DNA of 64,000 bases. Origin: Flavobacterium ustbae (GTDB taxonomy: Bacteria; Bacteroidota; Bacteroidia; Flavobacteriales; Flavobacteriaceae). The notes below the pieces were generated by a model that saw only the letters and a program-made list of their open reading frames with translations, ran no database searches and was not told the origin of the DNA. Position 1 is the first letter of the stretch; every line of letters starts with the position of its first letter. Below are positions 1 to 8,942 of the stretch, in pieces. Both the position numbers and the translations under genes were made by a program. The stretch is from positions 248,001 to 312,000 of the forward strand of contig NZ_RPOC01000001.1 in the NCBI RefSeq assembly GCF_003946915.1, written 5' to 3'.

Positions 1-1
1 A

Positions 2-178
2 GAATTGCAAACCGATAATTGGAAAGAAAGAACCAAACTTCCTCTTGGAATGAGCGAAAACGGCGAATTGTTTTTTGATGATTCGAAAATTAAAACTGAG
101 ACTTTTAAAAGAATTGAAGTCGACACAGAAAAGAAAATTATTCATATCAATAAAAAACCTTGGTGGAAGTTTTGGTGA
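2..178 (+). CDS. C-terminal end of an unidentified protein (partial)
   Basis: An open frame enters from the left edge and ends at TGA 176-178, giving the last 58 residues of a protein. The visible part is hydrophilic and ends in a tryptophan-rich tail (KPWWKFW). No family is recognised and the start lies outside the window. The next gene starts about 100 bp later behind its own promoter, so this one is probably the end of another transcription unit. Confidence 0.55.
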   Translation, partial: ELQTDNWKERTKLPLGMSENGELFFDDSKIKTETFKRIEVDTEKKIIHINKKPWWKFW

Positions 179-235
179 TAAAATTTCGTATTTGGTAAAA
201 AGTTAAAATTAAAAAATCAAACAAAAAAAAAGAGC

Positions 236-243
236 TATATTTG
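236..243 (+). promoter_or_regulatory. Promoter -7 element (TATATTTG)
   Basis: TATATTTG matches the Bacteroidota -7 consensus TAnnTTTG and lies 33 bp before the ATG at 277. No clear -33 TTG is seen upstream. It would drive the 51-aa ORF and the acetyltransferase together. Confidence 0.55.
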
Positions 244-276
244 TAGCATAATTATTACACTTAAAATCTTTATGAA

Positions 277-432
277 ATGGCGACAACAATAAAAATTACT
301 CCTGTAGTAAAAGGCAAAGAATCCGAAAGATTCAATGCGGCCATATCTTCAAGTAAAACAAATAAGATTTCTGAAGAAAAAAAAGCTAGAATATTTTCTT
401 TAGTCAGCAAAATTATGGCTAAAAAAGCTTAA
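277..432 (+). CDS. Small basic protein, possible antitoxin of a GNAT pair
   Basis: This is a 51-residue ORF (MATTIKITPVV...MAKKA). Its TAA stop at 430-432 is followed with no gap by the ATG of the GNAT acetyltransferase, so the two are almost certainly co-transcribed and translationally coupled. The product is lysine-rich, with a short beta-like N-terminus and a helical C-terminal half. That resembles the size and layout of ribbon-helix-helix antitoxins paired with GNAT toxins (TacA/TacT type), but no specific antitoxin family is recognised. The start was chosen because ATG 277 follows the promoter at 236; the earlier ATG at 272 is out of frame and stops after six codons. The antitoxin role is inferred from gene order and size. 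Confidence 0.6.
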   Translation: MATTIKITPVVKGKESERFNAAISSSKTNKISEEKKARIFSLVSKIMAKKA

Positions 433-969
433 ATGGATTTATCTAACTTTGCATTTTCAGCATTGAATAATGATGACGTTTTGGAAAATTTTGATTGTGA
501 AGACAGCGAAATAAATGAATTTCTACTTGAAGATTCTAAAAATTATCAAAACGAAAAAATAACAAGCACCTATTTATTTAAGGATAAAAATCTTATTGCA
601 GCTTTTTTTTCAATTTCAAATGACTGCTTAAATGATTTAGGCTATGAAAATTCCATTTGGAATAAATTACACCGAAAGATAAAGTTACCAAATGAGAAAA
701 GAATCAGACAATATCCAGCGGTAAAAATAGCGAGATTAGGAATTGATAAAAACTACAAAGGCCAAGGATTATCTCACCAACTTCTAGATTTCATTAAGGG
801 ATGGACATTCATTGAACACAAACCAGCCTGCCGTTTATTAATTTTAGACGCTTATAATCAGCCAGTACAGCTTTCTACTTATCAAAAAAATGATTTTCTT
901 TTTTTACTTGATTCTGATAAAGACGACAAACATAGATTTATGTATTTTGATTTAATGAGATTGGAATAA
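433..969 (+). CDS. GNAT-family N-acetyltransferase, TacT-like
   Basis: This 178-aa protein has the GNAT fold. The acetyl-CoA pyrophosphate loop is at residues 101-112 (RLGIDKNYKGQG), after a typical beta strand. The N-terminal motif FDCEDSEINEFL (about 20-31) followed by a YQ...TYLF segment is characteristic of TacT/AtaT-like acetyltransferases, where it reads as FDCG...LNEFL. Known members acetylate charged aminoacyl-tRNAs and are held in check by a small DNA-binding antitoxin encoded just upstream. Here the upstream gene is a 51-aa ORF that abuts this one. The usual late YEKNGF motif appears as YQKNDF (about 153-158). A non-toxin acetyltransferase remains possible. Confidence 0.7.
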   Translation: MDLSNFAFSALNNDDVLENFDCEDSEINEFLLEDSKNYQNEKITSTYLFKDKNLIAAFFSISNDCLNDLGYENSIWNKLHRKIKLPNEKRIRQYPAVKIARLGIDKNYKGQGLSHQLLDFIKGWTFIEHKPACRLLILDAYNQPVQLSTYQKNDFLFLLDSDKDDKHRFMYFDLMRLE

Positions 970-1060
970 TATCCATACAATTAATTTCAAACCCATAAAA
1001 CGTTTTCGTAACTAATTGTTATATAATCGTGAACCTTTAATGTATTAAAAGTTATTTCAG

Positions 1061-1068
1061 TATTTTTG
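1061..1068 (+). promoter_or_regulatory. Promoter -7 element for pgi (TATTTTTG)
   Basis: TATTTTTG fits TAnnTTTG and lies 35 bp upstream of the pgi ATG. Confidence 0.5.
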
Positions 1069-1103
1069 TGTATTGATAAAAAACAAACTCAATTATATAT
1101 AAA

Positions 1104-2747
1104 ATGGCTTTAAACACAACCAACCCAACTGGGACTGAAGCGTGGAAAAATCTGCAAAACCATTATAACGCAATTCACGAAACCACGATACAAGAATTGT
1201 TTCAACAGGATAATGACCGTGCAGCAAAATTTAACCTGCAATGGAATGACTTTTTAGTAGATTATTCTAAAAATAATATCAGTCAAGAAACCGTTTCTCT
1301 TTTACTAGAATTAGCAAATTCAATCGGGTTAAAAGATTCGATTGCACAATATTTTGGTGGTGCATTGATCAACCAAACCGAAAATCGCGCCGTTCTTCAT
1401 ACAGCTTTGAGAGCTCCAGAATCTGCAGTTATTAAAGTAGACGGAGAAAATGTAATTCCTGAAGTTTATCAAGTAAAAAATAAAATCAAAAACTTTACTC
1501 AAGAGGTTATATCTGGAGAAAGAAAAGGATACAGTGGAAAAGCTTTTACTGATATCGTAAACATCGGAATTGGCGGTTCTGATCTTGGTCCTGTTATGGC
1601 TGTTGAAGCTTTACAGTTTTATAAAAATCACTTAAAAACACATTTCGTTTCAAATGTTGATGGCGACCATGTTAATGAAGTAATTAAAAAACTGAATCCA
1701 GAAACAACTCTTTTTGTGATTGTTTCTAAAACATTTACTACACAAGAAACGCTTTCAAATTCTGAAACTATTAAAGAATGGTTTTTAAAATCGGCTACTC
1801 AAGAAGACATTGCCAAACATTTCGTAGCAGTTTCAACCAATATTCAGAAAGTAACTGAATTCGGAATTAATCCCGACAACGTTTTCCCAATGTGGGACTG
1901 GGTTGGAGGAAGATTTTCTCTTTGGAGCGCTGTTGGCTTAAGTATTGCCTTGGCGGTTGGTTTTGACAATTATAATGATTTATTGAAAGGTGCCAACGAA
2001 ATGGACGAGCATTTTAAATCGGCAGAATTTGACGAAAACATTCCGGTTATTTTAGCCTTATTAAGCGTTTGGTATAACAATTTTTATGGAGCTGAAAGCG
2101 AAGCTTTGATTCCGTACACGCAATATTTACACAAACTTGCTCCTTACTTACAGCAAGCATTTATGGAAAGTAACGGAAAAAGTGTTGGTCGCGATGGAAA
2201 ACCTGTTAACTATCAAACTGGAACTATTATCTGGGGAGAACCAGGAACGAACTCACAGCATGCTTTTTTCCAGTTAATTCACCAAGGAACGAAATTAATT
2301 CCGACAGATTTCGTTGGTTTTATTAAACCTTTATATGGCAATGAAGACCATCATGATAAATTGATGTCTAACTTTTTTGCGCAAACTGAAGCTTTAATGA
2401 ATGGAAAAACAGCCGAACAGGTTCAGGCAGAATTTGACAAACAAGGACTTGCTGCAGACAAAGCGTCTTATTTAAAACCTTTTAAAGTTTTTACAGGAAA
2501 CAAACCAACTAATACCATTTTGATTCAAAAACTTACACCAAAAAGTTTAGGATCTTTAATTGCCTTATACGAACATAAGATTTTTGTTCAAGGTGTTATT
2601 TGGAATATTTTCAGTTTCGACCAGTGGGGTGTTGAATTGGGTAAACAATTGGCCAATTCTATCTTAGATGAAATCAATTCTAAAACTGTTAAAAATCACG
2701 ATAGCTCGACTTCATTTTTGCTAAATCATTTTTTGAAAAATAAATAG
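1104..2747 (+). CDS. pgi: Glucose-6-phosphate isomerase
   Basis: This 547-aa cytoplasmic enzyme interconverts glucose 6-phosphate and fructose 6-phosphate in glycolysis and gluconeogenesis. Its length fits the long bacterial/eukaryotic Pgi form. Visible signatures are the phosphate-binding segment [11 protein letters not shown] (about 152-162), SKTFTTQET (about 207), WDWVGGRFS near residue 265, the catalytic region [16 protein letters not shown] (about 380-395) and QWGVELGK near the C-terminus. It stands alone between its own promoter at 1061 and a strong terminator at 2781. The start is the only ATG compatible with the conserved N-terminus. Confidence 0.97.
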   Translation: MALNTTNPTGTEAWKNLQNHYNAIHETTIQELFQQDNDRAAKFNLQWNDFLVDYSKNNISQETVSLLLELANSIGLKDSIAQYFGGALINQTENRAVLHTALRAPESAVIKVDGENVIPEVYQVKNKIKNFTQEVISGERKGYSGKAFTDIVNIGIGGSDLGPVMAVEALQFYKNHLKTHFVSNVDGDHVNEVIKKLNPETTLFVIVSKTFTTQETLSNSETIKEWFLKSATQEDIAKHFVAVSTNIQKVTEFGINPDNVFPMWDWVGGRFSLWSAVGLSIALAVGFDNYNDLLKGANEMDEHFKSAEFDENIPVILALLSVWYNNFYGAESEALIPYTQYLHKLAPYLQQAFMESNGKSVGRDGKPVNYQTGTIIWGEPGTNSQHAFFQLIHQGTKLIPTDFVGFIKPLYGNEDHHDKLMSNFFAQTEALMNGKTAEQVQAEFDKQGLAADKASYLKPFKVFTGNKPTNTILIQKLTPKSLGSLIALYEHKIFVQGVIWNIFSFDQWGVELGKQLANSILDEINSKTVKNHDSSTSFLLNHFLKNK

Positions 2748-2780
2748 AATCAGAAATTTAAAAATTTCATAACACTCTGA

Positions 2781-2816
2781 AACGTCTCAATTTGATCAAA
2801 TTGAGACGTTTTTTTT
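2781..2816 (+). terminator. Rho-independent terminator of pgi
   Basis: A perfect stem of AACGTCTCAATTTG and its complement across a GATC centre is followed by an unbroken T run, 34 bp after the pgi stop. The remaining gap to 3035 is AT-rich with no ORF or structure that I recognise. Confidence 0.85.
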
Positions 2817-3035
2817 AGTAAAAAACCGACAAAAGACACAAAAAAAGCGTTTATCTACACCTTTTCACTTACAAAACAAACAGAATTATTGTGTTTTTAA
2901 CAAAAAACACCCCTAAAAATTAAAAGATTCAAGACAATATTTAAGAAAAAAAGAAGAAATCATTTTAATCTACAACAAAAAAAATAAAACGTATTTTTCT
3001 TAACATTTCGATAACATTAACTGGTTTATTTGTTA

Positions 3036-3043
3036 TAATTTTG
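3036..3043 (+). promoter_or_regulatory. Promoter -7 element for the TonB receptor (TAATTTTG)
   Basis: TAATTTTG matches TAnnTTTG, 27 bp before the ATG at 3070. Confidence 0.5.
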
Positions 3044-3069
3044 CCAAAAACAATAAACTCAATAACAAA

Positions 3070-5745
3070 ATGAAGAAAATGAAAAATTGGTTACTGACCG
3101 GACTATTCTTTATGATAGTTTCAACCGTATTTTCTCAAGGAAAAGTTACTGGTACTATTACCGACGGAACAGGTGGATTACCAGGAGCAAATGTGGTGAT
3201 CAAAGGATCTACTACAGCAACTTCAACAGATTTTGATGGTAAGTTTACACTTACTTCACCATCAAGCACAGGAGAGATTGTTATCTCTTTTTTAGGTTAT
3301 GACAACCAAACTGTGAAATTTAATGTGTCAAATGGCGCAACTACAAACTTAGGAACTATTACTTTGGTTTCTTCAAACTCTAACGAATTGTCAGAGATCG
3401 TAGTAATGGGTAAAGGAATCATTGACTTAGCAAAAGACAGAAAGACTCCTATTGCAGTTTCTACAATTAAAGCTGCTGATATTCAAGCAAAAATTGGTAC
3501 TGCTGACGTTACGCAAACAATGGTTAACACACCATCTGTATATGTTGCAGGACAAGCAGGAGGTTACGGAGATTCAAGAATTAATGTGCGTGGATTTGCG
3601 CAAGACAACACAGCTTTCTTGTTAAATGGACAACCAATTAACGGAATGGAAGATGGTAAAATGTACTGGTCTAACTGGTCTGGTATGTCTGACATTGCGA
3701 ATGCTATCCAAATTCAAAGAGGTTTAGGATCTTCTAAATTAGCAATTTCTTCTGTAGGAGGTACTGTTAACTTCATTACAAAAGCTACTGAAAAAAATGA
3801 AGGTGGTTTTGTATCTTTAGGTGTTGCTAATGACAATTACTTTAAAACTACTGCTGCTTACAATACAGGTATAAATGCAAAAGGATGGGGAACAAGTGTT
3901 ATGCTTTCTCACTGGCAAGGTGACGGTTACAATGACGGAACAAAAGGTGAAGGTCAAACTTACTTCATTTCTGTTGGTTACAAAGCTAATGACAAACACA
4001 GTTTCAACTTTTTGTTAACTGGTGCACCACAACAGCATGACCAAAACTTTACAAAATCTATTGACAGTTATTTAAAATACGGAAGAAAATACAACAATAA
4101 CTGGGGATACTTAGACGGAAAATACAAGACTGAGAGAAATAACTACTACCACAAACCAGTTGCTAACTTAAACTGGGATTTTGATATCAGCGATAAAACA
4201 CAACTTTCTACTGTATTGTATGGATCTTGGGGTCGTGGAGGATCAACAGGTGGTTATGGAACTAGACTTCCTGCTCTTAACACACCTCCTGGAGGTCAAG
4301 TAAATTTTGATGGTTTAGTTGCCAATAACCAAATTGTTGGTGATGGTGTTGGAACTGCTGACGGAAAAAGCGCTAATGGTGCATATGTACTTAGAAATAG
4401 TGTAAATAATCATTCTTGGTATGGTTTAGTATCTAACTTAAAAAATCAACTTGCAGATAATTTATCTTTAAATGTTGGTCTTGATTTAAGAACTTACAAA
4501 GGAACACACTTTAGACAAGTTAATGACTTTTTAGGATTATCTAGCTGGACTGATACTAGAAATCTTAAAGATGGCAATAGTAATCCATCTGGCATAATGA
4601 AAAGCAACTATGTTACTCAAACTGGTAGATCATTAGCTTGGCCAGCAACGTTCAATACAATTGCAGAAGACCAAAGAATTGATTACGATTACGGAGAAAC
4701 TATTTCTTACGGAGGTTTATTTAGCCAGTTAGAATATTCTAATGACAGCTTCTCTGCGTTCTTCCAAGGATCTCTTTCTAATCAATCACACCAAAGAGAA
4801 GATAGATTTGATTATTTACCAGAAGATCAAAAGTCTGAAAAAGTTAACAACGTAGGATACAACGTTAAAGCTGGTACTAGCTATAAATTTGCTGAAAACC
4901 ATAGTCTTTATGCAAATGCAGGTTACTACAACCGTCAGCCTTACCACGACAATATCTACTTGAACTTTACAAATGCGGTAAACCCATTAACAGAGAACGA
5001 AAAAATATTTGGTCTTGAAGCTGGTTATACTTTTACTTCAAAAATTGTATCTGCAAGTGTAAATGCTTACAGAACATCTTGGAAAGACAGAGTTACAACA
5101 ACATCTACTACTGCTACAGCTGCTGATGTTACTAAATACCCATCATTAACATTAGGAGATATCATCTACAAAACGAATGAAGGTGTTGAGCAAGTACACA
5201 CTGGTCTTGAGTTAGACTTTACTGCAAAACCTATGCAAGATCTTAGCTTAACAGGATTCTTCTCTGTTGGTGACTGGCAATATAAAGGGAATGTAGTTAC
5301 TACTACAAGAGACGAAAGTTTATCTACTTTAGACAAAGCAGAACAAGATGTTGACGGTGGAAAAGTTGGAGATGCAGCTCAAGTTACTTATGGTTTAGGT
5401 TTCAGATATGAGTTTGTTAAAAACCTTTCAGTTGATGCTGACTGGAGATATTATGACAAATTATTCTCAAACGTTGGTGCTGTAAAAACTAACTTAGAGT
5501 TACCAAGCTACGATTTAGTTGACGCAGGTATCTCATACAAATTATTTATCGGTAAAGGAAAGCATGATTCAATCGGATTCAGAGTTAACGTAAATAACGT
5601 ATTTGATGAAGTTTATTTATCAGAATTAACTACTGCTACTGCTACAACTGCTACTTCAAACAATTACAAAGGAATCAACGTTGCAAATACAGGTTACTTT
5701 GGTTTAGGAAGAACTTGGAACTTTAGTTTACGTTACAACTTCTAA
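3070..5745 (+). CDS. TonB-dependent receptor with carboxypeptidase-D-like N-domain
   Basis: This 891-aa outer-membrane transporter has a signal peptide (residues 1-23, ending VFSQ). A CarboxypepD_reg-like beta-sandwich follows (about 24-105, VTGTITDGTGGLPGANV), then the TonB-dependent plug (about 120-240, with RINVRGF and QRGLGSSKL) and a long beta-barrel ending in the aromatic C-terminal signature RYNF. It moves a substrate into the periplasm using TonB energy. No SusD gene is beside it, so it is not a standard glycan pair and the substrate cannot be told from sequence. It has its own promoter and terminator and so is probably monocistronic. Confidence 0.9.
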   Translation: MKKMKNWLLTGLFFMIVSTVFSQGKVTGTITDGTGGLPGANVVIKGSTTATSTDFDGKFTLTSPSSTGEIVISFLGYDNQTVKFNVSNGATTNLGTITLVSSNSNELSEIVVMGKGIIDLAKDRKTPIAVSTIKAADIQAKIGTADVTQTMVNTPSVYVAGQAGGYGDSRINVRGFAQDNTAFLLNGQPINGMEDGKMYWSNWSGMSDIANAIQIQRGLGSSKLAISSVGGTVNFITKATEKNEGGFVSLGVANDNYFKTTAAYNTGINAKGWGTSVMLSHWQGDGYNDGTKGEGQTYFISVGYKANDKHSFNFLLTGAPQQHDQNFTKSIDSYLKYGRKYNNNWGYLDGKYKTERNNYYHKPVANLNWDFDISDKTQLSTVLYGSWGRGGSTGGYGTRLPALNTPPGGQVNFDGLVANNQIVGDGVGTADGKSANGAYVLRNSVNNHSWYGLVSNLKNQLADNLSLNVGLDLRTYKGTHFRQVNDFLGLSSWTDTRNLKDGNSNPSGIMKSNYVTQTGRSLAWPATFNTIAEDQRIDYDYGETISYGGLFSQLEYSNDSFSAFFQGSLSNQSHQREDRFDYLPEDQKSEKVNNVGYNVKAGTSYKFAENHSLYANAGYYNRQPYHDNIYLNFTNAVNPLTENEKIFGLEAGYTFTSKIVSASVNAYRTSWKDRVTTTSTTATAADVTKYPSLTLGDIIYKTNEGVEQVHTGLELDFTAKPMQDLSLTGFFSVGDWQYKGNVVTTTRDESLSTLDKAEQDVDGGKVGDAAQVTYGLGFRYEFVKNLSVDADWRYYDKLFSNVGAVKTNLELPSYDLVDAGISYKLFIGKGKHDSIGFRVNVNNVFDEVYLSELTTATATTATSNNYKGINVANTGYFGLGRTWNFSLRYNF

Positions 5746-5771
5746 TATTTAGAATCTAAATAAATACCATA

Positions 5772-5807
5772 AACGGCATTGACTTTTAAGTTTAATGCCG
5801 TTTTTTT
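5772..5807 (+). terminator. Terminator after the TonB receptor
   Basis: The stem AACGGCATT / AATGCCGTT is followed by seven T residues, 26 bp past the receptor's stop. Confidence 0.85.
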
Positions 5808-5821
5808 ATAGCCTTTTTTGT

Positions 5822-5829
5822 TATATTTG
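5822..5829 (+). promoter_or_regulatory. Promoter -7 element (TATATTTG)
   Basis: TATATTTG lies 23 bp upstream of the ATG at 5853, immediately after the previous terminator. Confidence 0.55.
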
Positions 5830-5852
5830 TTTTTAAACAAAAAACACCCCTT

Positions 5853-6275
5853 ATGTATAATTTTCTACAAAAATTTCACTCTGGCTGGGCGTATTTAGCA
5901 TTGCTGCTTTTGGTCTTTGCTGTTGTTAACGCTATCATCGGAGTAACATCAAAAAAAGAGTTTACTGGTAAAGATCGTAAAATTGCTTTATTTGCTTTAA
6001 TCGGAACTCATACTCAATTATTGATTGGTTTAATCTTATATTTCGTTTCTCCACTTGGAAAAGACGCTTTTGGACAAATGTCTAACGCAGCATTAAGATT
6101 AACATCATTAGAACATCCTCTAATTAATCTTATTGCCATCGTTTTAATTACTATCGGATGGTCTAAACATAAAAAACTAATTAATAGTGAAGCTAAATTT
6201 AAAACCTTTGCTATTTTTTACGGATTAGGATTATTGCTTATTTTAAGTAGAATTCCTTGGAACCTGTGGTTCTAA
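5853..6275 (+). CDS. Four-helix membrane protein, cytochrome-b-like family
   Basis: This 140-aa integral membrane protein has about four hydrophobic helices (near 13-31, 45-66, 87-106 and 117-136). It has histidines at the membrane interface (H10, H54, H90), and it ends shortly after a WNLWF tail. Conserved homologues in Flavobacteriia are often labelled cytochrome b-like, but no heme-binding pattern can be proved here and the function is unknown. A promoter and terminator immediately flank it, so it forms its own unit. Confidence 0.75.
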   Translation: MYNFLQKFHSGWAYLALLLLVFAVVNAIIGVTSKKEFTGKDRKIALFALIGTHTQLLIGLILYFVSPLGKDAFGQMSNAALRLTSLEHPLINLIAIVLITIGWSKHKKLINSEAKFKTFAIFYGLGLLLILSRIPWNLWF

Positions 6276-6287
6276 AAAACACCAATT

Positions 6288-6312
6288 AAAGCCCTCCTAC
6301 AGGGCTTTTTTT
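6288..6312 (+). terminator. Rho-independent terminator
   Basis: The stem AAAGCCCT / AGGGCTTT with a 5-nt loop and a T run lies 13 bp after the membrane-protein stop codon. Confidence 0.85.
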
Positions 6313-6364
6313 ATCTCGGCATATTATTTGTACAAACTCCCCCAAGTCTGAAAAGAAATAACCC

Positions 6365-6850
6365 ATGAGAAATAAAAAAAACATTTTATTCGCCACAATC
6401 ACTTTAACCTTAATTAGCGGCTTTACGTATGTAATAAGCCAAACCAAACCTACGACAGAACCTAAAATCATTCAAGATACTGTTAATGTAAAACCAGTAA
6501 TTATCCCATTACAGGATTCTGTTTTTACAGACAAAGGTTTAAAGTTAAAATCTTATAAAAAAAACGCTCACGCTTCTTATTATTCCGACAAGTTTAATGG
6601 AAGAAAGACTGCAAACGGAAGCCGATTCAACAACAACGCTTATACCGCAGCTCATAAAAAACTCCCTTTTGGAACAAGAGTCAAAGTAACAAACGAAGCC
6701 AATGGCAAATTCGTTATTGTAAAAATTACAGACCGTGGACCTTTTGTAAAAACCCGCGAAATCGATTTGTCTAAAAGAGCCTTTATGGACATCACCAAAC
6801 ATAAAGGTGCCGGAGCAATGAAAGTCACAATTGAAACTATTATAGAATAA
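6365..6850 (+). CDS. RlpA-like protein with double-psi beta-barrel domain
   Basis: This 161-aa exported protein has an N-terminal signal/anchor (about residues 7-25). After a linker, the C-terminal half (about 68-158) is an RlpA-like double-psi beta-barrel. Visible signatures are ASYYSDKFNGRKTANG, AAHKKLPFGTRVKVTN and VKITDRGPF followed by IDLSKRAF. RlpA proteins bind or cleave denuded peptidoglycan glycan strands at the septum. This one lacks a SPOR domain and a clear lipobox, so it is a minimal version. It ends at a bidirectional terminator shared with the convergent gene. Confidence 0.85.
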   Translation: MRNKKNILFATITLTLISGFTYVISQTKPTTEPKIIQDTVNVKPVIIPLQDSVFTDKGLKLKSYKKNAHASYYSDKFNGRKTANGSRFNNNAYTAAHKKLPFGTRVKVTNEANGKFVIVKITDRGPFVKTREIDLSKRAFMDITKHKGAGAMKVTIETIIE

Positions 6851-6876
6851 AAAAATCCCGTTTTGTCAAATTGAAC

Positions 6877-6914
6877 TGCCCCCAAAAAGTTAGACACTAT
6901 TTGGGGGCATTTTT
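6877..6914. terminator. Bidirectional terminator between convergent genes
   Basis: The stem TGCCCCCAAA / TTTGGGGGCA is followed by T residues. It ends at the stop codon of the minus-strand DinB-like gene, so it probably serves both directions. Confidence 0.75.
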
Positions 6915-7368
6915 ACAAAAACCTTTTAATACACATTACAATTCCGGTATGAGTACCTTCATGATAATTGTTGAATTCTAAAGCACCCTGAACATTTTTG
7001 AGCGTGAATCCCATACTGGTAGTGTATTCATGGTAATCTACAAAAAGTCCGCTCTCGTAATCGTTTACTGTTTTTTCAAAGGTAGATAAGAGAAGTTCTC
7101 TAATTTCATCTACCTCAGCTTGAGAAACATCACCTTCTGGTTTGGTTCCTTTTTTGTATTTGGCAATAAAATCTTCAGAAACCATTGTTGGAAGACCCGA
7201 TAATTTATAAACCAAAACCTGCTGAGAAGAGATACAATGACCAATATTCCAAATAATATTATTGCTAAAACCATTCGGAATCTTGTTTAATTGTTCTAAC
7301 GAATGACTATCTAAGATTTTTAAAAGAATTTCTCTAATTGTTTTTTGTACATCAAAAACTGAACTCAT
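6913..7368 (-). CDS. DinB-like four-helix-bundle protein
   Basis: This 151-aa cytoplasmic protein resembles the DinB/YfiT-like superfamily of putative metal-dependent enzymes. Histidines that could form the metal site occur in NIGHCI (about 41-46), VDYHEYT (about 108-114) and YHEGTHTG (about 136-143); the last is the typical C-terminal DinB pattern. Family members include thiol S-transferases (bacillithiol, mycothiol), but the substrate here is unknown. It is a single gene, convergent with the rlpA-like gene. Confidence 0.75.
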   Translation of the reverse strand: MSSVFDVQKTIREILLKILDSHSLEQLNKIPNGFSNNIIWNIGHCISSQQVLVYKLSGLPTMVSEDFIAKYKKGTKPEGDVSQAEVDEIRELLLSTFEKTVNDYESGLFVDYHEYTTSMGFTLKNVQGALEFNNYHEGTHTGIVMCIKRFL

Positions 7369-7443
7369 AATTTTTTTTTCTAAAATTACTCATTTTTAAG
7401 TTTCAAATGGATTTTCTTTGCATTCTAACAAATTCATAAAACT

Positions 7444-7794
7444 ATGAACAAGATATATTACTTAGCATCATGCGATACTTGTCGTAAAATCATTAAAAGT
7501 CTACCTGAAAATGATTTAGTTTTTCAAGACATTCGCCAAAACCCAATAACGGAAGAACAACTTGAAGAAATGTATAAGCTTTCTGGAAGCTACGAAGCGT
7601 TATTTAGCAAGAAAGCGCAATTATATAAATCAATGGATTTGAAAAACAAATCGCTTACCGAAGCTGATTTTAAAAAATACATTTTAGAACATTACACTTT
7701 TTTAAGTCGTCCAGTTTTTATTATCGATGGCAAAATTTACATAGGTAACAGTCAGAAAAATGTTGCTGAAGTTATTAAGGTTTTAGCAAAATAA
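7444..7794 (+). CDS. ArsC/Spx-family thioredoxin-fold protein
   Basis: This 116-aa protein has the ArsC-like thioredoxin fold. The N-terminal active-site motif SCDTCRK (residues 9-15) contains a CxxC pair. The family arrangement LSRPVFIIDGKIYIG (about 88-102) follows, where RP is the conserved cis-proline region. Members act as arsenate reductases or, as in Spx, as redox-sensing RNA-polymerase binders. No arsenic genes are nearby, so a thiol-redox role is at least as likely. The gene starts 75 bp from the divergent DinB-like gene. Confidence 0.8.
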   Translation: MNKIYYLASCDTCRKIIKSLPENDLVFQDIRQNPITEEQLEEMYKLSGSYEALFSKKAQLYKSMDLKNKSLTEADFKKYILEHYTFLSRPVFIIDGKIYIGNSQKNVAEVIKVLAK

Positions 7795-7882
7795 TTCCAC
7801 AGAACGTTTTCTTGAATTCTGATGCGTTAGGGATTACTTCATTTGATTTTTATTTTAATCGGAATTCAGTGAATTTCATTTG

Positions 7883-7950
7883 AAGCGGAAATCCTTTTTT
7901 AGGGCTTTTTCTGCCCTAAAAAAGATTGGGAACGGATAGCCCGACCGTAG
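7883..7950 (+). repeat. Intergenic element copy 1: conserved flanks, variable stem
   Basis: AAGCGG.ATCCTTTT at the left and AAAGAT...CGGATAGC at the right flank an 11-bp perfect inverted repeat (TTTTTTAGGGC / GCCCTAAAAAA, 7895-7923). The same flanks with a different stem recur at 20818-20875. It lies between the ArsC-like gene and yicC. Confidence 0.65.
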
Positions 7951-7997
7951 GGAACGCCCAAAACCTTTTTAAAATATTAGGCTGTAAAGTTTTTTAG

Positions 7998-8005
7998 TAT
8001 CTTTG
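7998..8005 (+). promoter_or_regulatory. Promoter -7 element for yicC (TATCTTTG)
   Basis: TATCTTTG followed by CGCC lies 20 bp before the yicC start. It probably drives yicC-gmk and perhaps nadD. Confidence 0.6.
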
Positions 8006-8024
8006 CGCCTTTATACTCAATTAT

Positions 8025-8885
8025 ATGATACAATCTATGACAGGGTTTGGCAAAGCTTCTTTGCAATTGCCTACAAAAAAAATTACCGTTGAAGTAAAAT
8101 CCCTAAACAGTAAAGGTTTAGATTTGAATGTAAGAATGCCATCGCTTTACCGCGAAATGGAACTCGGATTACGAACTCTTATTTCGACCAAACTAGAAAG
8201 AGGAAAAATCGATTTTGCCATTTATGTAGAAAGCACTGCCGAACAGACTTCAACAAAAGTAAATGTCCCTGTTGTAAAAAGTTATATTGCACAATTAAAA
8301 GAGGTTAATCCTAATGCCGACGAAACTGAATTAATGAAAATGGCCGTTCGTATGCCAGATACATTAAAAACAGAGCGCGAGGAAATCGATGAAAATGACT
8401 GGGAACAAATTCAGGTTATAATCGACGAAGCACTTCAAAACATTTTAACTTTCAGAAAAGATGAAGGTGGTTCGCTTGAAAAAGAATTCAACTTCAGAAT
8501 TGCCAATATCCGTCAATACATGAACGATACATTGGCACTTGATCCAGAACGCGTACAAGCTATTAAAGATCGTTTGCAAACTGCAATTTCAGAATTACAG
8601 GTTAATGTTGACGAAAATCGTTTTGAACAAGAATTAATCTATTATCTAGAAAAATTAGACATCACCGAAGAAAAAGTTCGTTTAGGAAATCATTTGGATT
8701 ACTTTTTAGAAACTTTAAACGGATCTGAAGCCAACGGACGAAAACTTGGTTTTATCACTCAAGAAATGGGTCGCGAAATCAATACAATGGGTTCTAAATC
8801 GAATCATGCTCAAATGCAGAAATTGGTGGTGATGATGAAAGATGAATTAGAGAAAATTAAGGAGCAGGTTTTAAACGTCTTGTAA
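8025..8885 (+). CDS. yicC: YicC-family endoribonuclease
   Basis: This 286-aa cytoplasmic protein opens with MIQSMTGFGKA, the hallmark start of YicC. The N-terminal YicC-like domain runs to about residue 155. The C-terminal DUF1732 domain (about 200-286) contains GSEANGRKLGFITQEMGREINTMGSK in two overlapping blocks. E. coli YicC is an endoribonuclease acting on certain RNAs. In Bacteroidota the order yicC-gmk-nadD is conserved, and it holds here with a 57-bp gap to gmk. Confidence 0.93.
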   Translation: MIQSMTGFGKASLQLPTKKITVEVKSLNSKGLDLNVRMPSLYREMELGLRTLISTKLERGKIDFAIYVESTAEQTSTKVNVPVVKSYIAQLKEVNPNADETELMKMAVRMPDTLKTEREEIDENDWEQIQVIIDEALQNILTFRKDEGGSLEKEFNFRIANIRQYMNDTLALDPERVQAIKDRLQTAISELQVNVDENRFEQELIYYLEKLDITEEKVRLGNHLDYFLETLNGSEANGRKLGFITQEMGREINTMGSKSNHAQMQKLVVMMKDELEKIKEQVLNVL

Positions 8886-8942
8886 TACTACTACACAAAA
8901 TTAAAGCTTTCAGCCTATTGCTTAAAGCCTAAAGCATACACA

